The translations under genes were made by a program, and so were the position numbers. The notes beneath the pieces were generated by a model. The model saw only the letters and a program-made list of their open reading frames with translations, searched no databases and was not told the DNA's origin. Shown one piece after another: positions 19,690 through 29,756 of a DNA stretch of 64,000 nucleotides. This DNA comes from Mycobacterium ahvazicum (GTDB lineage Bacteria; Actinomycetota; Actinomycetes; Mycobacteriales; Mycobacteriaceae), in assembly GCF_900176255.2 (NCBI RefSeq), contig NZ_FXEG02000002.1, forward strand, positions 1,798,001 through 1,862,000, given 5' to 3'. Each line of letters starts with the position of its first letter. Positions within the stretch are counted from its first letter, which is position 1.

Positions 19690-20597
19690 GCGTATTGCAC
19701 CTTATCGATTCCTTCGAGCGCGCTGTAGTAGACCTCGTCGGGGTCCAAGCGACGCATATCTTCGGCCAGGCATTCACGGGTTTCCCTGCGCGCCAACGGA
19801 ACTAGCGCATCCGGTCGCCCGGTCCGGCTCAGGGTGGCCGTCGTTCCCTCCTGCGGCCTGCTCAGGGTGATGGTTTCGCTCTTGCGCACCAGCTCGACTT
19901 TGAGCTCGCCGACCTCGCGACGTACCGGCCCGTCGATCCGGCTGGCCAGCCAGCCCGCCAGTACGTCGAGCGAGGGCTCAGTGCGCAGACCGGATACCAG
20001 CGCGGATTCGATCTTCTCGTGCGGTTTCTGGTCGACCGCGGAGGTGAGCAACGCCCGCCAGTACGTGATCCGCGCCCAGGCCAGATCGGTGTCCCCGGCG
20101 GTATATCCGGGAAGCCGGCTCTTGATCGCCGACAACGGGTCGTCGGTGTTGGTCGCATCGGTGATGCGCCGAATCGCCAACTTCCCCAACGGGTCTTGGG
20201 CGGGAACCGCGGGGGCGATATCGGGCCACCACACCACGACCGGGATATCGGGAAGCAGGAAGGGGATGACGACGCTGGCCGAGTGACCGGACAACGGGCC
20301 GGACAGCCTCAGCACCACGACCTCGCCGGCGCCGGCGTCGCCGCCGACTCGAACCTGAGCATCCAGGCGCGCATCGTGGCCGTCGGTGTCACCGGCCGCC
20401 ACGACCAGGACCCGGCTGGGGTGTTCGTGGCTGGCGGCGTTGGCGGCCACGATGGCCTCTTCGAGCAGAGTGTCGTTGTCCGACTTGATGATCAGCGTCC
20501 CGACCCGGCCCATCATGACCACGCCGGCCTCTTCGCGCAGTGCATCGAGCTTCTTGTTGACCGCGGTGGTGGTGGTGTCCAGCAGATCGACGATCAT
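19686..20597 (-). CDS. opcA: glucose-6-phosphate dehydrogenase assembly protein OpcA
   Basis: A 303-residue OpcA protein, starting at ATG 20597 ([18 protein letters not shown]), which has GAGGAG about 8 nt upstream and gives the length of the M. tuberculosis protein; an ATG three codons earlier is less well placed. Typical blocks are RVLVVAAGD and [12 protein letters not shown]. OpcA is needed for oligomerisation and activity of G6PDH. It lies between zwf (49 nt) and pgl (4-nt overlap), consistent with that job. Confidence 0.92.
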   Translation of the reverse strand: MIVDLLDTTTTAVNKKLDALREEAGVVMMGRVGTLIIKSDNDTLLEEAIVAANAASHEHPSRVLVVAAGDTDGHDARLDAQVRVGGDAGAGEVVVLRLSGPLSGHSASVVIPFLLPDIPVVVWWPDIAPAVPAQDPLGKLAIRRITDATNTDDPLSAIKSRLPGYTAGDTDLAWARITYWRALLTSAVDQKPHEKIESALVSGLRTEPSLDVLAGWLASRIDGPVRREVGELKVELVRKSETITLSRPQEGTTATLSRTGRPDALVPLARRETRECLAEDMRRLDPDEVYYSALEGIDKVQYA

Positions 20598-20646
20598 TGG
20601 CGCCACTCCTCAGCATCGCTATGCTCTGCACCGTCGTCGGCGCGGA

Positions 20647-22188
20647 TCACGGCCGCCGCCATTCGCGGCCAGTGCGGCGCAACATCTCATCTGCCGAGGC
20701 CGGCCCCCAGGTGCCCGACTCGTATGGGTCGGGTTTACCGTTCGACTCCCAATGGTCGAGGACGGGATCGAGTATCTGCCAGGCCAATTCGACCTCCTCG
20801 TTCACCGGGAACAGCGACGGCTCACCCAGCAGCACGTCCAGGATCAGCCGCTCGTAGGCCTCGGGGGAATCTTCGGCGAACGCCGAGCCGTAAGAGAAGT
20901 CCATGTTGACGTCGCGGACTTCCATCGCGCCCGGGACCTTGGAACCGAACCGCAGCGTGATGCCCTCGTCGGGCTGCACCCGGATGACCAGCGCGTTGGC
21001 GCCGAGCTCGTCGGTCATGGTGGCGTCGAACGGCAGATGCGGGGCGCGTTTGAAGACCAGGGCGATCTCGGTCACCCTGCGGCCCAATCTTTTTCCGGTG
21101 CGCAGGTAGAACGGCACCCCGGCCCAGCGGCGGGTGTCCACCTCGAGCGTGATGGCCGCGAAGGTCTCGGTGGTGGAGTCCTTCGAGAAGCCGTCCTCGT
21201 CGAGCAGTCCCACCACCTGCTGGCCGCCCTGCCAGCCGGCCGCATATTGGCCGCGGCTGGTGGTCTCGTCGATCGGCTGCGCGAGTTGGGTGGCGGAGAG
21301 GACCTTGATCTTCTCGGCCTGCAATGCCTGCGCATTGAAGCTGACCGGCTCTTCCATCGCGGTGAGCGCCAGCAACTGCATCAGGTGGTTCTGGATGACG
21401 TCGCGGGCCGCGCCGATACCGTCGTAGTAACCGGCGCGTCCGCCCAGGCCGATGTCCTCGGCCATCGTGATCTGCACGTGGTCGACGTAGTGCGCGTTCC
21501 AGATCGGGTCCCAGAGTTGGTTGGCGAAGCGCAGCGCCAGGATGTTCTGGACCGTCTCCTTGCCGAGATAGTGGTCGATGCGGAACACCGACTCCTCGGG
21601 AAACACCGAGTTCACCACGTGATTGAGATCGCAGGCGCTCTTCAGGTCGTGGCCGAACGGCTTCTCGATGACGACCCGGCTCCAGCGATCCTCTTGCGGG
21701 CGGGCCAGCCCGGAGGAGTGCAGCTGTTCGCACACCACCGGGAAGGACTTCGGCGGGATCGCCAGGTAGAACGCGTGATTGCCGCCGATACCGCGCTCGA
21801 CGTCGAGCTTGTCGAGTGTCTCCGCGAGTCGCACGAACGCCTTATCGTCGTCGAAGGCGCCCGACACGAACCGCAGTCCCTCGGCCAACCGTTCCCAAAT
21901 GGCCTGCCGAAAGGGGGTGCGGCAGTACTGCTTGACGTCGTCGTGAATGACCTGGGCGAAGGCGTCATGATCCCAGTCGCGGCGGCCGAAGCCGACCAGC
22001 GAGAAGGTCGGTGGCAGCAACCCGCGGTTGGCCAGGTCGTAGACCGCGGGCACCACCTTTTTGTGCGCCAGGTCGCCGGTGACGCCGAACAGCACCATGG
22101 CGCATGGCTCGGCGATCCTGGGTAGCCGCTTATCGTCTTTGTCCCGCAATGGGTTACGCCATTGCGCGTTGTCCGCGCTCGGCGTCAT
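20647..22188 (-). CDS. zwf: glucose-6-phosphate 1-dehydrogenase
   Basis: A 513-residue G6PDH. The dinucleotide site [11 protein letters not shown] (a typical GxxGDLA pattern), the active-site [13 protein letters not shown] and FYLRTGKRL are all intact. It oxidises glucose-6-phosphate with NADP+ (or F420-independent NAD+) to 6-phosphogluconolactone. Its start overlaps the tal stop by 4 nt. It corresponds to zwf2 of M. tuberculosis by position and is followed by its assembly factor opcA. Confidence 0.96.
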   Translation of the reverse strand: MTPSADNAQWRNPLRDKDDKRLPRIAEPCAMVLFGVTGDLAHKKVVPAVYDLANRGLLPPTFSLVGFGRRDWDHDAFAQVIHDDVKQYCRTPFRQAIWERLAEGLRFVSGAFDDDKAFVRLAETLDKLDVERGIGGNHAFYLAIPPKSFPVVCEQLHSSGLARPQEDRWSRVVIEKPFGHDLKSACDLNHVVNSVFPEESVFRIDHYLGKETVQNILALRFANQLWDPIWNAHYVDHVQITMAEDIGLGGRAGYYDGIGAARDVIQNHLMQLLALTAMEEPVSFNAQALQAEKIKVLSATQLAQPIDETTSRGQYAAGWQGGQQVVGLLDEDGFSKDSTTETFAAITLEVDTRRWAGVPFYLRTGKRLGRRVTEIALVFKRAPHLPFDATMTDELGANALVIRVQPDEGITLRFGSKVPGAMEVRDVNMDFSYGSAFAEDSPEAYERLILDVLLGEPSLFPVNEEVELAWQILDPVLDHWESNGKPDPYESGTWGPASADEMLRRTGREWRRP

Positions 22189-23303
22189 TTGGTAGTGGTG
22201 CTCAGCTGCTTCTGTGTCTCGTCGAGCAACTCGGACCAGGATTCGACGAACTTCTCCACGCCTTCGTTCTCCAAGACCACGAACACATCGGTCACGTCGA
22301 TGCCGACCTCGGAGAGCTTGTCGAACACGCCCTGAGCCGCGTCGGCCGTGCCCGTGATGGTGTTGCCGCTGACCACGCCGTGGTCGGCGACGGCGTCAAT
22401 CGTCTTCTCCGGCATGGTGTTCACCGTGAAGGGCGCGACCAGCTCGGTGACATACAGCGTGTCGGAGTAGTCGGGGTTCTTGACGCCGGTCGACGCCCAC
22501 AGCGGCCGCTGCACGCGGGCGCCGTCGGCCTTCAACGCCGCGAAGCGCTCGCCGTCGTCGAACACCTCCTGGTAGGCCGCGTAGGCCAGCCGGGCGTTGG
22601 CGACACCGGCTTGGCCGCGCAAACCGAGTGCGTCCGGAGTGCCGATCGCTTCCAGCCGCTTGTCGATCTCGGTGTCCACCCGGGAGACGAAGAACGAAGC
22701 CACCGAATGGATCTTGGACAGGTCATGTCCGGCCTCGCGGGCCTTCTCCAGGCCGGCCAGGTAGGCGTCCATCACCTCGCGGTGCCGCTCTACGGAGAAG
22801 ATCAGCGTGACGTTGACCGAAATGCCTTCGGCGAGAACGGCAGTGATGGCGGGGATGCCCGCCTTGGTGGCCGGGATCTTGATCAGCAGGTTCGGCCGGT
22901 CCACGATCTTCCACAGCTCGATGGCCTGCGCGGTGGTCTTGTCGGTTTCGGCGGCCAGTCGCGGGTCCACCTCGATGGACACGCGCCCGTCCACGCCGTC
23001 GGACGCCTCCCACTGCGGCCGCAGTACGTCGCACGCGGTGCGCACGTCGTCGGTGGTGATGGTGCGGATGGTGGCATCCACGTCCGCACCCCGCTCGGCC
23101 AGCTCGGCGATCTGGGGATCGTAGGTGTCGCCGTCGGCAAACGCCTTCTGGAAGATGGACGGGTTGGTGGTCACGCCGACGACGCTCTTGGTGTCGATCA
23201 GCTCCTGCAGGTTGCCGGACTGCAGCCGGTCCCGCGACAAGTCGTCAAGCCACACGGATACGCCCGCGGCGGCCAGCGCCGCGAGGTTGGGGTTCTGGGT
23301 CAT
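22185..23303 (-). CDS. tal: transaldolase
   Basis: A 372-residue transaldolase of the longer actinobacterial type. The N-terminal [16 protein letters not shown] and [12 protein letters not shown] blocks and the Schiff-base lysine block [11 protein letters not shown] are present. It transfers a dihydroxyacetone unit between sugar phosphates in the non-oxidative pentose phosphate pathway. It sits 15 nt downstream of tkt and overlaps zwf by 4 nt. Confidence 0.96.
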   Translation of the reverse strand: MTQNPNLAALAAAGVSVWLDDLSRDRLQSGNLQELIDTKSVVGVTTNPSIFQKAFADGDTYDPQIAELAERGADVDATIRTITTDDVRTACDVLRPQWEASDGVDGRVSIEVDPRLAAETDKTTAQAIELWKIVDRPNLLIKIPATKAGIPAITAVLAEGISVNVTLIFSVERHREVMDAYLAGLEKAREAGHDLSKIHSVASFFVSRVDTEIDKRLEAIGTPDALGLRGQAGVANARLAYAAYQEVFDDGERFAALKADGARVQRPLWASTGVKNPDYSDTLYVTELVAPFTVNTMPEKTIDAVADHGVVSGNTITGTADAAQGVFDKLSEVGIDVTDVFVVLENEGVEKFVESWSELLDETQKQLSTTTK

Positions 23304-23318
23304 CTGAATCAGCCTTTC

Positions 23319-25409
23319 TCAGTTGTCGACTACTTCTTCCGCGGCGGCAGCGACGGCCTCCGCGGTGAAGCCGAACTCACGGAACAATGTCTTGGCGTCG
23401 GCGGATTCGCCGTAGTGCTCGATCGAAACGATCTTCCCGGTGTCGCCGACGAGCTTGTGCCACGGTTGCGCGATGCCTGCCTCGACGGCCACCCGCGCCG
23501 AGACCGAGGGCGGCAGCACGCTGTCGCGGTACTCGGCTGGCTGGGACTCGAACCATTCGACACAGGGCATCGACACCACCCGAGCGAGGATGTCCTTGTC
23601 CGCCAACAGCTTTGCGGCGTCGACCGCAAGCTGGACCTCGGAGCCGGTAGCGATCAGAACGACGTCGGGTTCTTCGTCGCCCTCGTTACTCAGCACATAG
23701 CCACCGCGGGCGACGCCCTCGATGTTGGTGCCCTCGAGGACCGGCACGCCCTGGCGGGTCAGGATCAGGCCGACAGGTCCGCTTCCGTTGCCGCGTGCCA
23801 GGATCGTGCGCCACGCGTAGGCCGTTTCGTTGGCATCGGCCGGACGCACCACCGACAGCTTCGGGATGGCCCGCAGCGCTGCCAGGTGCTCGATGGGTTG
23901 GTGCGTCGGACCGTCCTCGCCCAAACCGATCGAGTCGTGCGTCCACACGTAGATGGTGTCGATGTCCATCAGCGACGCCAGCCGCACGGCCGGGCGCATG
24001 TAGTCCGAGAACTGCAGGAAGGTGCCGCCGTAGGCGCGGGTCGGGCCGTGCAGCACGATGCCGGACAGGATCGACCCCATCGCGTGTTCGCGAATGCCGA
24101 AGTGCAGGGTGCGGCCGTACCAGTCGGCCGTGTAGTCCTTCGTCGTGATCGACGGTGGGCCAAAGGATTTCACACCATCCATGGTGGTGTTGTTGCTGCC
24201 CGCCAGGTCGGCCGATCCGCCCCACAGTTCGGGTAGCTTCGGTCCCAGGGCGGAGAGCACCTTGCCGGACGCCGCGCGGGTGGCCAGCGCCTTGGATCCG
24301 GGCTCCCAGTACGGGATGTCGGCGTCCCAGCCGTCGGGCAGCTGCTGCGCGGTCAGCCGGTCCAGCAGCGCCTTGCGCTCGGGTTCCCGCTGCGCCCAGG
24401 CGTCGAACTCCGCTTGCCATTTCTCGTGCGCCTCTTTGCCGCGGTCCACCAGCTTGCGGGTGTGGGCGATGACGTCGTCGCGCACCTCGAAGGTCTTGTC
24501 GGGGTCGAACCCGAGAATCTTCTTGACCTCCGCGATCTCTTCGTCGCCCAGCGCCGCGCCGTGCGCCTTGCCGGTGTTCATCAGGTTCGGCGCCGGGTAG
24601 CCGATGATGGTGCGCAGTGAGATGAACGACGGCTTGTCGATGACGGCCTTGGCGTTGGCGATGGCCTCCTCGATACCGACGACGTTCTCTCCGCCCTCGA
24701 CTTCCTGCACGTGCCAGCCGTAAGCGCGGTAGCGCGCCGCGGTGTCCTCACACAACGCGATGTCGGTGTCGTCCTCGATCGAGATCTGATTGCGGTCGTA
24801 GAACACGATCAGATTGCCGAGCTGCTGCACAGCCGCCAGCGAGGACGCCTCAGAGGTGACGCCCTCCTCGATGTCGCCGTCGGACGCGATCACGTAGATG
24901 TAGTGGTCGAACGGGCTTTCGCCGGGCGCGGCGTCCGGGTCGAACAGACCGCGCTCGTAGCGCGCCGCCATCGCCATGCCGACCGAGGACGCCAGGCCCT
25001 GCCCGAGCGGACCGGTGGTGATCTCAACACCCTTGGTGTGCCGAAACTCCGGGTGGCCCGGGGTCTTCGAGCCCCAGGTGCGCAGCGACTCGATGTCGGA
25101 CAGTTCGAGGCCGAACCCGCCGAGGTAGAGCTGCAGGTACAACGTCAGGCTGCTGTGCCCGGCCGACAGGATGAATCTGTCCCGCCCCAACCAATGCGGA
25201 TCGCTGGGATCGTGGGTCATGGCGCGCTGGAACAGCGTGTAGGCCAGCGGGGCCAGGCTCATCGCGGTCCCGGGGTGGCCATTGCCGACCTTCTGGACCG
25301 CGTCGGCGGCCAGCACCCGCACGGTGTCGACGGCGGCCGAGTCGATCTCGGCCCAGTCGTCTGGGTGCTGCGGTCGGGTCAGCGTGGAGATCTCTTCAAG
25401 AGTGGTCAC
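23319..25409 (-). CDS. tkt: transketolase
   Basis: A 696-residue thiamine-diphosphate enzyme starting at GTG 25409. The N-terminal domain has GNGHPGTAMSLAPLAY and the TPP/metal motif SDGDIEEGVTSEA. The pyrimidine domain has FGIREHAMGSIL, and DSIGLGEDGPTHQP follows. It moves two-carbon units between pentose and triose/hexose phosphates. First gene of the five-gene pentose phosphate operon; divergent from ctaB across about 265 nt that must hold both promoters and contains no other gene. Confidence 0.97.
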   Translation of the reverse strand: MTTLEEISTLTRPQHPDDWAEIDSAAVDTVRVLAADAVQKVGNGHPGTAMSLAPLAYTLFQRAMTHDPSDPHWLGRDRFILSAGHSSLTLYLQLYLGGFGLELSDIESLRTWGSKTPGHPEFRHTKGVEITTGPLGQGLASSVGMAMAARYERGLFDPDAAPGESPFDHYIYVIASDGDIEEGVTSEASSLAAVQQLGNLIVFYDRNQISIEDDTDIALCEDTAARYRAYGWHVQEVEGGENVVGIEEAIANAKAVIDKPSFISLRTIIGYPAPNLMNTGKAHGAALGDEEIAEVKKILGFDPDKTFEVRDDVIAHTRKLVDRGKEAHEKWQAEFDAWAQREPERKALLDRLTAQQLPDGWDADIPYWEPGSKALATRAASGKVLSALGPKLPELWGGSADLAGSNNTTMDGVKSFGPPSITTKDYTADWYGRTLHFGIREHAMGSILSGIVLHGPTRAYGGTFLQFSDYMRPAVRLASLMDIDTIYVWTHDSIGLGEDGPTHQPIEHLAALRAIPKLSVVRPADANETAYAWRTILARGNGSGPVGLILTRQGVPVLEGTNIEGVARGGYVLSNEGDEEPDVVLIATGSEVQLAVDAAKLLADKDILARVVSMPCVEWFESQPAEYRDSVLPPSVSARVAVEAGIAQPWHKLVGDTGKIVSIEHYGESADAKTLFREFGFTAEAVAAAAEEVVDN

Positions 25410-25674
25410 AGGCGTCAGTCCTTGGGGTGGCCGTAAACAGAGCGCGGATCAATCCTCACCCTAGTGCGGGAGTGGCAGCGTTTGCAGTGCGGGTTTGTGG
25501 GTAATCCTCGGTGCCGCGCTGGACATGACGTGCAGGCGTCGGCGAACTTGCGATCAGTGCCGTCCGCGGGAAATTCTGTGTGAATAGACCCTCGAGGCGG
25601 GCCGCGGTGACAGTGCGGTCTACCATCGTGCGTAGTAGATCCTGCGCCCCGCTGCGACCCCAAGGAGTTATTGC

Positions 25675-26601
25675 GTGAGCGTTCGCGGGCGCCTAGGGCC
25701 AACCCGAGCGCCGAGCCGAATACGCGGCACGGTGCTGGCTTATGTGGCGCTGACGAAGCCCCGCGTCATCGAGCTGCTCCTGGTCACCGCGATACCCGCG
25801 ATGCTGCTGGCTCACCGTGGCCACGTGGACCCGGTGCTGATCTTCAACACGCTGATCGGTGGGATGCTGGCGGCCGGCGGAGCCAACACGCTCAACTGCG
25901 TGGCCGACGCCGACATCGACAAGTTGATGAAGCGGACCGCGCGGCGGCCGCTGGCCCGCGCCGCGGTGGCGACGCGAAATGCCCTGGCCCTGGGGCTGGT
26001 GCTGACGGTGAGCTCGTTCTGCTGGCTCTGGTGGACGACGAACCTGCTCTCGGGGTTGCTGGCGCTCGCCACCATCGCGTTCTACGTGTTCGTCTACACG
26101 CTGCTGCTCAAGCGCCGCACGTCGCAAAACGTCGTGTGGGGCGGCGCGGCCGGCTGCATGCCGGTGATGATCGGCTGGTCGGCTGTCACCGGCACCATCG
26201 GCTGGCCGGCCCTGGCGATGTTCGCGATCATCTTCTTCTGGACGCCCCCGCACACCTGGGCGCTCGCGATGCGGTACAAGGACGACTACAAAGCGGCCGG
26301 CGTTCCGATGCTGCCCGCTGTGGCCACCGAGCGTCAGGTCACCAAGCAGATCCTGATCTACACCTGGCTGACCGTGCTGGCGACGATGGTGCTGGCACTG
26401 GCCACCGGCTGGCTGTACACGGCGGTCGCCGTGGTGGCCGGAGTGTGGTTCCTGGCGATGGCCCACCAGCTCTATGCCGGGGTCCGCGCCGGCGAGCCGG
26501 TCAAGCCGCTGCGGCTGTTCCTGCAGTCGAACAACTACCTCGCGGTGGTGTTCTGCGCGCTGGCGGTCGACTCGGTGATCGCCTTGCCGACACTGCTCTG
26601 A
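25675..26601 (+). CDS. ctaB: protoheme IX farnesyltransferase (heme O synthase)
   Basis: A 308-residue UbiA-family prenyltransferase with GTG start and AAGGAG about 7 nt upstream. The prenyl-diphosphate/Mg site [20 protein letters not shown] is intact, and eight or nine hydrophobic helices are seen. It adds a farnesyl group to heme B to make heme O for cytochrome aa3 oxidase. ctaA (heme A synthase) is encoded 2 kb downstream, so both steps of heme A formation are in this region. Confidence 0.95.
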   Translation: MSVRGRLGPTRAPSRIRGTVLAYVALTKPRVIELLLVTAIPAMLLAHRGHVDPVLIFNTLIGGMLAAGGANTLNCVADADIDKLMKRTARRPLARAAVATRNALALGLVLTVSSFCWLWWTTNLLSGLLALATIAFYVFVYTLLLKRRTSQNVVWGGAAGCMPVMIGWSAVTGTIGWPALAMFAIIFFWTPPHTWALAMRYKDDYKAAGVPMLPAVATERQVTKQILIYTWLTVLATMVLALATGWLYTAVAVVAGVWFLAMAHQLYAGVRAGEPVKPLRLFLQSNNYLAVVFCALAVDSVIALPTLL

Positions 26602-26649
26602 GCCGGTCGGCCTAGATCCCGTTCGTCACGTCGGCACCGCCTTTGTTGG

Positions 26650-26664
26650 GATCGGTAGCCGATC
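26650..26664. terminator. small dyad downstream of ctaB
   Basis: GATCGG-TAG-CCGATC is a perfect 6-bp stem with 3-nt loop, about 50 nt after the ctaB stop. It could act as a terminator or as a protein site; there is no U-tract, as usual for mycobacteria. Confidence 0.3.
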
Positions 26665-26780
26665 GTCGCGCATGTACTGGGTGCGCGACCGATTTGCCTA
26701 GCCAAAACCGATGCAGCACAAAGGCCGCAGTTCGATACTGACTCTCAGCAGCAAAGCCTGCGGAAAAGGGACATGGGGCC

Positions 26781-27182
26781 ATGGAACACATGCGCATCGT
26801 CAAGAAGGTGATCGCTGCGGCGCTGCTGTCGGGCGGTCTGGTGCTCACCGATTTCGGCCTGACCGCGGCTATCGCCGGCGCTCAACCCGGGCCGGTGCCG
26901 TTGGATGCCTGGCCCGGGTGTCCGAACGACCACCCGTCCGGGCCATGCCACTGGTGCCCGGGGCAACCGTTGCCACCCACCGGCAATCACGTCACCAACC
27001 CGGTTGTTTGGGACAACAACATTTGCCACACCTACTACTACGTCTACTTCGGGCAAGGCAATGTGGCCCAGAACATCTGGGACGGCGAGAATCCGCCGCC
27101 GCCACCTCCACCGGCGCCGCCGGGCCTGATCAACAAGGACAACTGCCAGCAGATCCTCGGAATCTTCTGCCCTAAGGCCTGA
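26781..27182 (+). CDS. small secreted cysteine- and proline-rich protein
   Basis: A 133-residue predicted exported protein. Basic start MEHMRIVKK, a hydrophobic core (VIAAALLSGGLVLTDFGLTAAI) and a likely signal peptidase site at AGA-QPG. The mature part has six cysteines (PGC, GPC, HWC, NIC, DNC, IFC), compatible with three disulfides, a Tyr-rich CHTYYYVYF patch and a run of seven prolines. It resembles the short secreted proteins of unknown function common in mycobacteria. The neighbours ctaB and qor give no functional clue. Confidence 0.7.
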   Translation: MEHMRIVKKVIAAALLSGGLVLTDFGLTAAIAGAQPGPVPLDAWPGCPNDHPSGPCHWCPGQPLPPTGNHVTNPVVWDNNICHTYYYVYFGQGNVAQNIWDGENPPPPPPPAPPGLINKDNCQQILGIFCPKA

Positions 27183-27188
27183 ATTCGC

Positions 27189-28163
27189 TTACGGCAGCAG
27201 CACAATCGAGCCGGCGGTCTTGCGGCCCTGCAGGTCCTGGTGGGCGCGGGTCGCTTCGGCCAACGGATAACGGCCTCCGACTTCGATGTTGATGGATCCG
27301 CCGGCCACCGCCTCGAACAATTCCTCGGCGCGCCAGTTGAACTCCTGTCCGGTGCGCATGAAGTGCACCAGCGCCGGGCGGGTCAGGAACACCGACCCCG
27401 CGGCGTTGAGCCGCTGCGGATCCACCGGCGGCACCGGCCCGCTGGAAGCGCCGAACAACGCCAGGGTTCCGCGCACGGCCAGGCTGGCCAGGCTGGCGTC
27501 GAACGTGGTCGCACCGACGCCGTCGTACACCGCGGCGACGCCGAGACCTCCGGTCAGTTCACGAATCCGCTGGCCGAACGCGGCGGCGTCGTCGGGGTAG
27601 GACAGCACCTCGTCGGCGCCGGCCTTCTTGGACTTCTCGGCCTTCTGGGGCGTGGAGACGGTGGTGACGACCCTGGCGCCGAGTAGGTGTGCCCATTGGG
27701 TCAGGATCAGCCCGACGCCGCCGGCGCCGGCGTGCACCAGCACCGCGTCACCGGCCTGCACCGGATACACCGACTTCAGCAGGTAGTGGGCGGTCAGTCC
27801 CTTCAGCAGCACCGAGGCCGCGATCTCGGAGCTAACGCCGTCCGGCACCTTGGCAGTCAAATGTGCTGGTGCAGTTGAGAATTCAGCGTATGCGCCGGAT
27901 GCGGCCGCGGACACCACCCGGTCGCCGACCCGGAAGCCTTCGGTTCCCTCGCCGAGGGCCGCGACGGTGCCGCACACCTCGGAGCCCAGGACGAACGGCA
28001 CCTCGCGCGGGTATTGCCCGGATCGGAAATAGGTGTCAATGAAGTTGACGCCGATGGCCTCGGCCTGGATCAGCAGCTCGCCGGGGCGCGGCGAGGGTTG
28101 TGATGTGTCGACGTAACGAAGGACCTCGGGGCCGCCAGTTTCACTGACTTCGATTGCGTGCAT
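27189..28163 (-). CDS. qor: quinone oxidoreductase (zinc-independent MDR family)
   Basis: A 324-residue MDR reductase beginning at ATG 28163 (MHAIEVSETGGPEVL). The NADPH site HAGAGGVGLILTQWA and the quinone-reductase-type VNFIDTYFRSGQYP are present, and no zinc-ligand cysteines are seen. It probably reduces quinones with NADPH (Rv1454c orthologue by position). A frame continues upstream of 28163 but overlaps the divergent gene and lacks conserved content. The start codon lies 7 nt from a 16-bp palindrome shared with the divergent gene. Confidence 0.88.
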   Translation of the reverse strand: MHAIEVSETGGPEVLRYVDTSQPSPRPGELLIQAEAIGVNFIDTYFRSGQYPREVPFVLGSEVCGTVAALGEGTEGFRVGDRVVSAAASGAYAEFSTAPAHLTAKVPDGVSSEIAASVLLKGLTAHYLLKSVYPVQAGDAVLVHAGAGGVGLILTQWAHLLGARVVTTVSTPQKAEKSKKAGADEVLSYPDDAAAFGQRIRELTGGLGVAAVYDGVGATTFDASLASLAVRGTLALFGASSGPVPPVDPQRLNAAGSVFLTRPALVHFMRTGQEFNWRAEELFEAVAGGSINIEVGGRYPLAEATRAHQDLQGRKTAGSIVLLP

Positions 28164-28170
28164 GTGGATA

Positions 28171-28186
28171 TCATGCCCGGGCATGA
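28171..28186. promoter_or_regulatory. 16-bp perfect palindrome between the qor and ATP-grasp-like starts
   Basis: TCATGCCCGGGCATGA reads identically on both strands. It lies between the qor ATG (28163, minus) and the ATG at 28183 (plus), which is part of its right arm. With essentially no other intergenic sequence, a protein bound here could control both genes, or the dyad could simply be fortuitous. Confidence 0.45.
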
Positions 28187-28830
28187 AGCTTGCCCGCCCG
28201 GACGTCTTCCACCCCCGCATTGTGCTGGCCGGATGCCGGCGGCGCACGGACGACGCCGGCCTGGTATCCGCGCTACGGACCCGGGGCCTGCACGCTCGCT
28301 GGCTGGACTGGGACGATCCCGAGACCGTCGGCGCCGACCTCGTGATCCTGCGCGACATCGCGGACGCCGGCCGGCGCGACGAGTTCCTCGCCTGGACCCG
28401 CCGCGTCAAGAACCTGCTGAATCCACCCGCGGTGGTCGCGTGGAATCTCGGTGCCCGGTACCTGGACGACATCGAGAAAGCCGGTGTGCCGACCCTGCCG
28501 GGGGCGACGGCACGGTCGGTGTTGATCTTCTTCGGAGGGCAGCAGTCCCACGCTTGGCCGGCCGAGCCGGACTTCGAGTCATGGGACCTCGGCTACGCGG
28601 CGATCGCAGCGGCTGCCAAACACGCCGGTATCGGCGTCGGCGAGCTGCTCTACGCGCGTGTCGACGTCTGCGACGCACGGGTGGCCGGACTCGATGTGGT
28701 GGCGCCGTCGCTGGGTTGGCGACAGCTGGACGCCGCCGCACGCGAACTGGCCCAGCGCGATTTTGCCCTGGCCGTGGAATCAGCCTGCGAGCGGCTCGGG
28801 CTCGGCCCGTTCTCGCATCGAGGCCCATAG
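28183..28830 (+). CDS. degenerate ATP-grasp-like protein lacking the central ATP-binding segment
   Basis: A 215-residue protein from ATG 28183 (ATG 28162 would add 7). The N-terminal part (VILRDIADAGRRDEFLAWTRRV, LLNPPAVVAWNLGARYLDDIEKAG, VPTLPG) follows the DcsG-type ATP-grasp family closely. The C-terminal part has LLYARVDVC and APSL. Between VPTLPG (about residue 110) and SVLIFFGGQQSHAW the usual 80 or so residues with the VVKP lysine and the QPF-GE motifs are missing, and the metal-binding E-x-E-x-I-E-P-S is reduced to LDVVAPS. It is unlikely to bind ATP conventionally. Overlaps the 3' end of ctaA. Confidence 0.65.
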   Translation: MKLARPDVFHPRIVLAGCRRRTDDAGLVSALRTRGLHARWLDWDDPETVGADLVILRDIADAGRRDEFLAWTRRVKNLLNPPAVVAWNLGARYLDDIEKAGVPTLPGATARSVLIFFGGQQSHAWPAEPDFESWDLGYAAIAAAAKHAGIGVGELLYARVDVCDARVAGLDVVAPSLGWRQLDAAARELAQRDFALAVESACERLGLGPFSHRGP

Positions 28831-29715
28831 CGCCGCGGTCGCGGCGGTGCACGCCGCGGCACCCGCGACGTGGATGGCGACCAGGGCGGCGGGTACACCG
28901 GTGAAGTACTGCGTGGTGCCGACGGCCGCCTGCAGGCACACGAGCCCGAGCAACACGCCCAGCCGCAGCAGGATCGGCCGCGCCGCGCCGACCGCCAGCA
29001 GCCCGAAGCCCAGGCCGACCAGCAGTGCGAGGTAGGCGACCAGCAGCGACGAATGCATGTGTACCAGCGTGGTGATCTCGACTTTCAGCCGCGGCACCGT
29101 CCGGCTGGGGCTGCGGTCTCCCGCGTGCGGGCCGGCCGCGGTCACCAGCGTGCCGGTGACCAAGACCACCGCCAGGTTCACCCCGGTCAGCGCCGTGAGC
29201 AGGCGCAGCGGCCGGGCCACCCGCTCGCGCACGACGCCGTCATCCGGCTCGCCGATCTTGACGTAGAGCAGCATCGACAGCCACACCATCGTCATCGACA
29301 CCAGCAGATGGATGGCCACCGTCCACCACAGCAGCCCGGTGCGCACGGTGATGCCGCCGATCACGGCCTGCACCACCGTGGACACCGGCATCAGCCACGC
29401 GTAGGCCAGCACCTCGGTGCGCCGTCGGGCCCGGTACACCGCCAGCACCGCCAGCGCGGCGGTGACCACGACCGCGAGGCTGAACAGCCGGTTGCCGAAC
29501 TCGACGGACTGATGCACCCACGGCACCTCGGCGACCGCGACCGGGACGAAACTGCCCGGAAAACACTGCGGCCAGGTGGGGCAACCCAGTCCCGACGCGG
29601 TGACCCGCACGATCGAACCGGTGACCGCGATACCGTCCTGAGACAGGATCACCGCGGCGGCGATGATCCGCTGGACGCGCAGACTGGGATCGGGGAGCAG
29701 GTCCACCGCCCGCAT
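28780..29715 (-). CDS. ctaA: heme A synthase
   Basis: A 311-residue COX15/CtaA protein from ATG 29715, chosen because GGACGAG lies 6 nt upstream; a TTG at 29754 would add 13 residues. Hydrophobic helices alternate with heme-ligand histidines (for example WVHQSVEFGNRLFS and LVHMHSSLLVAYL), and CPTWPQC has the cysteine pair of bacterial CtaA. It oxidises heme O to heme A. Its 3' end overlaps the convergent ATP-grasp-like gene by 51 nt. The upstream 100 nt carry nested inverted repeats. Confidence 0.92.
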   Translation of the reverse strand: MRAVDLLPDPSLRVQRIIAAAVILSQDGIAVTGSIVRVTASGLGCPTWPQCFPGSFVPVAVAEVPWVHQSVEFGNRLFSLAVVVTAALAVLAVYRARRRTEVLAYAWLMPVSTVVQAVIGGITVRTGLLWWTVAIHLLVSMTMVWLSMLLYVKIGEPDDGVVRERVARPLRLLTALTGVNLAVVLVTGTLVTAAGPHAGDRSPSRTVPRLKVEITTLVHMHSSLLVAYLALLVGLGFGLLAVGAARPILLRLGVLLGLVCLQAAVGTTQYFTGVPAALVAIHVAGAAACTAATAALWASMRERAEPEPLAG

Positions 29716-29756
29716 CAGCACTCGTCCGACAGCCACCGCCCGATCGTAGGCCAACG

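Noticed and set aside
22104..24236. 710-codon frame antisense to tal and tkt
   Set aside because: Fully covered by canonical transaldolase and transketolase genes.
28164..28472. Upstream extension of qor to 427 residues
   Set aside because: Added residues are Arg/Ser-rich antisense of the divergent gene; ATG 28163 starts exactly at the MDR domain.
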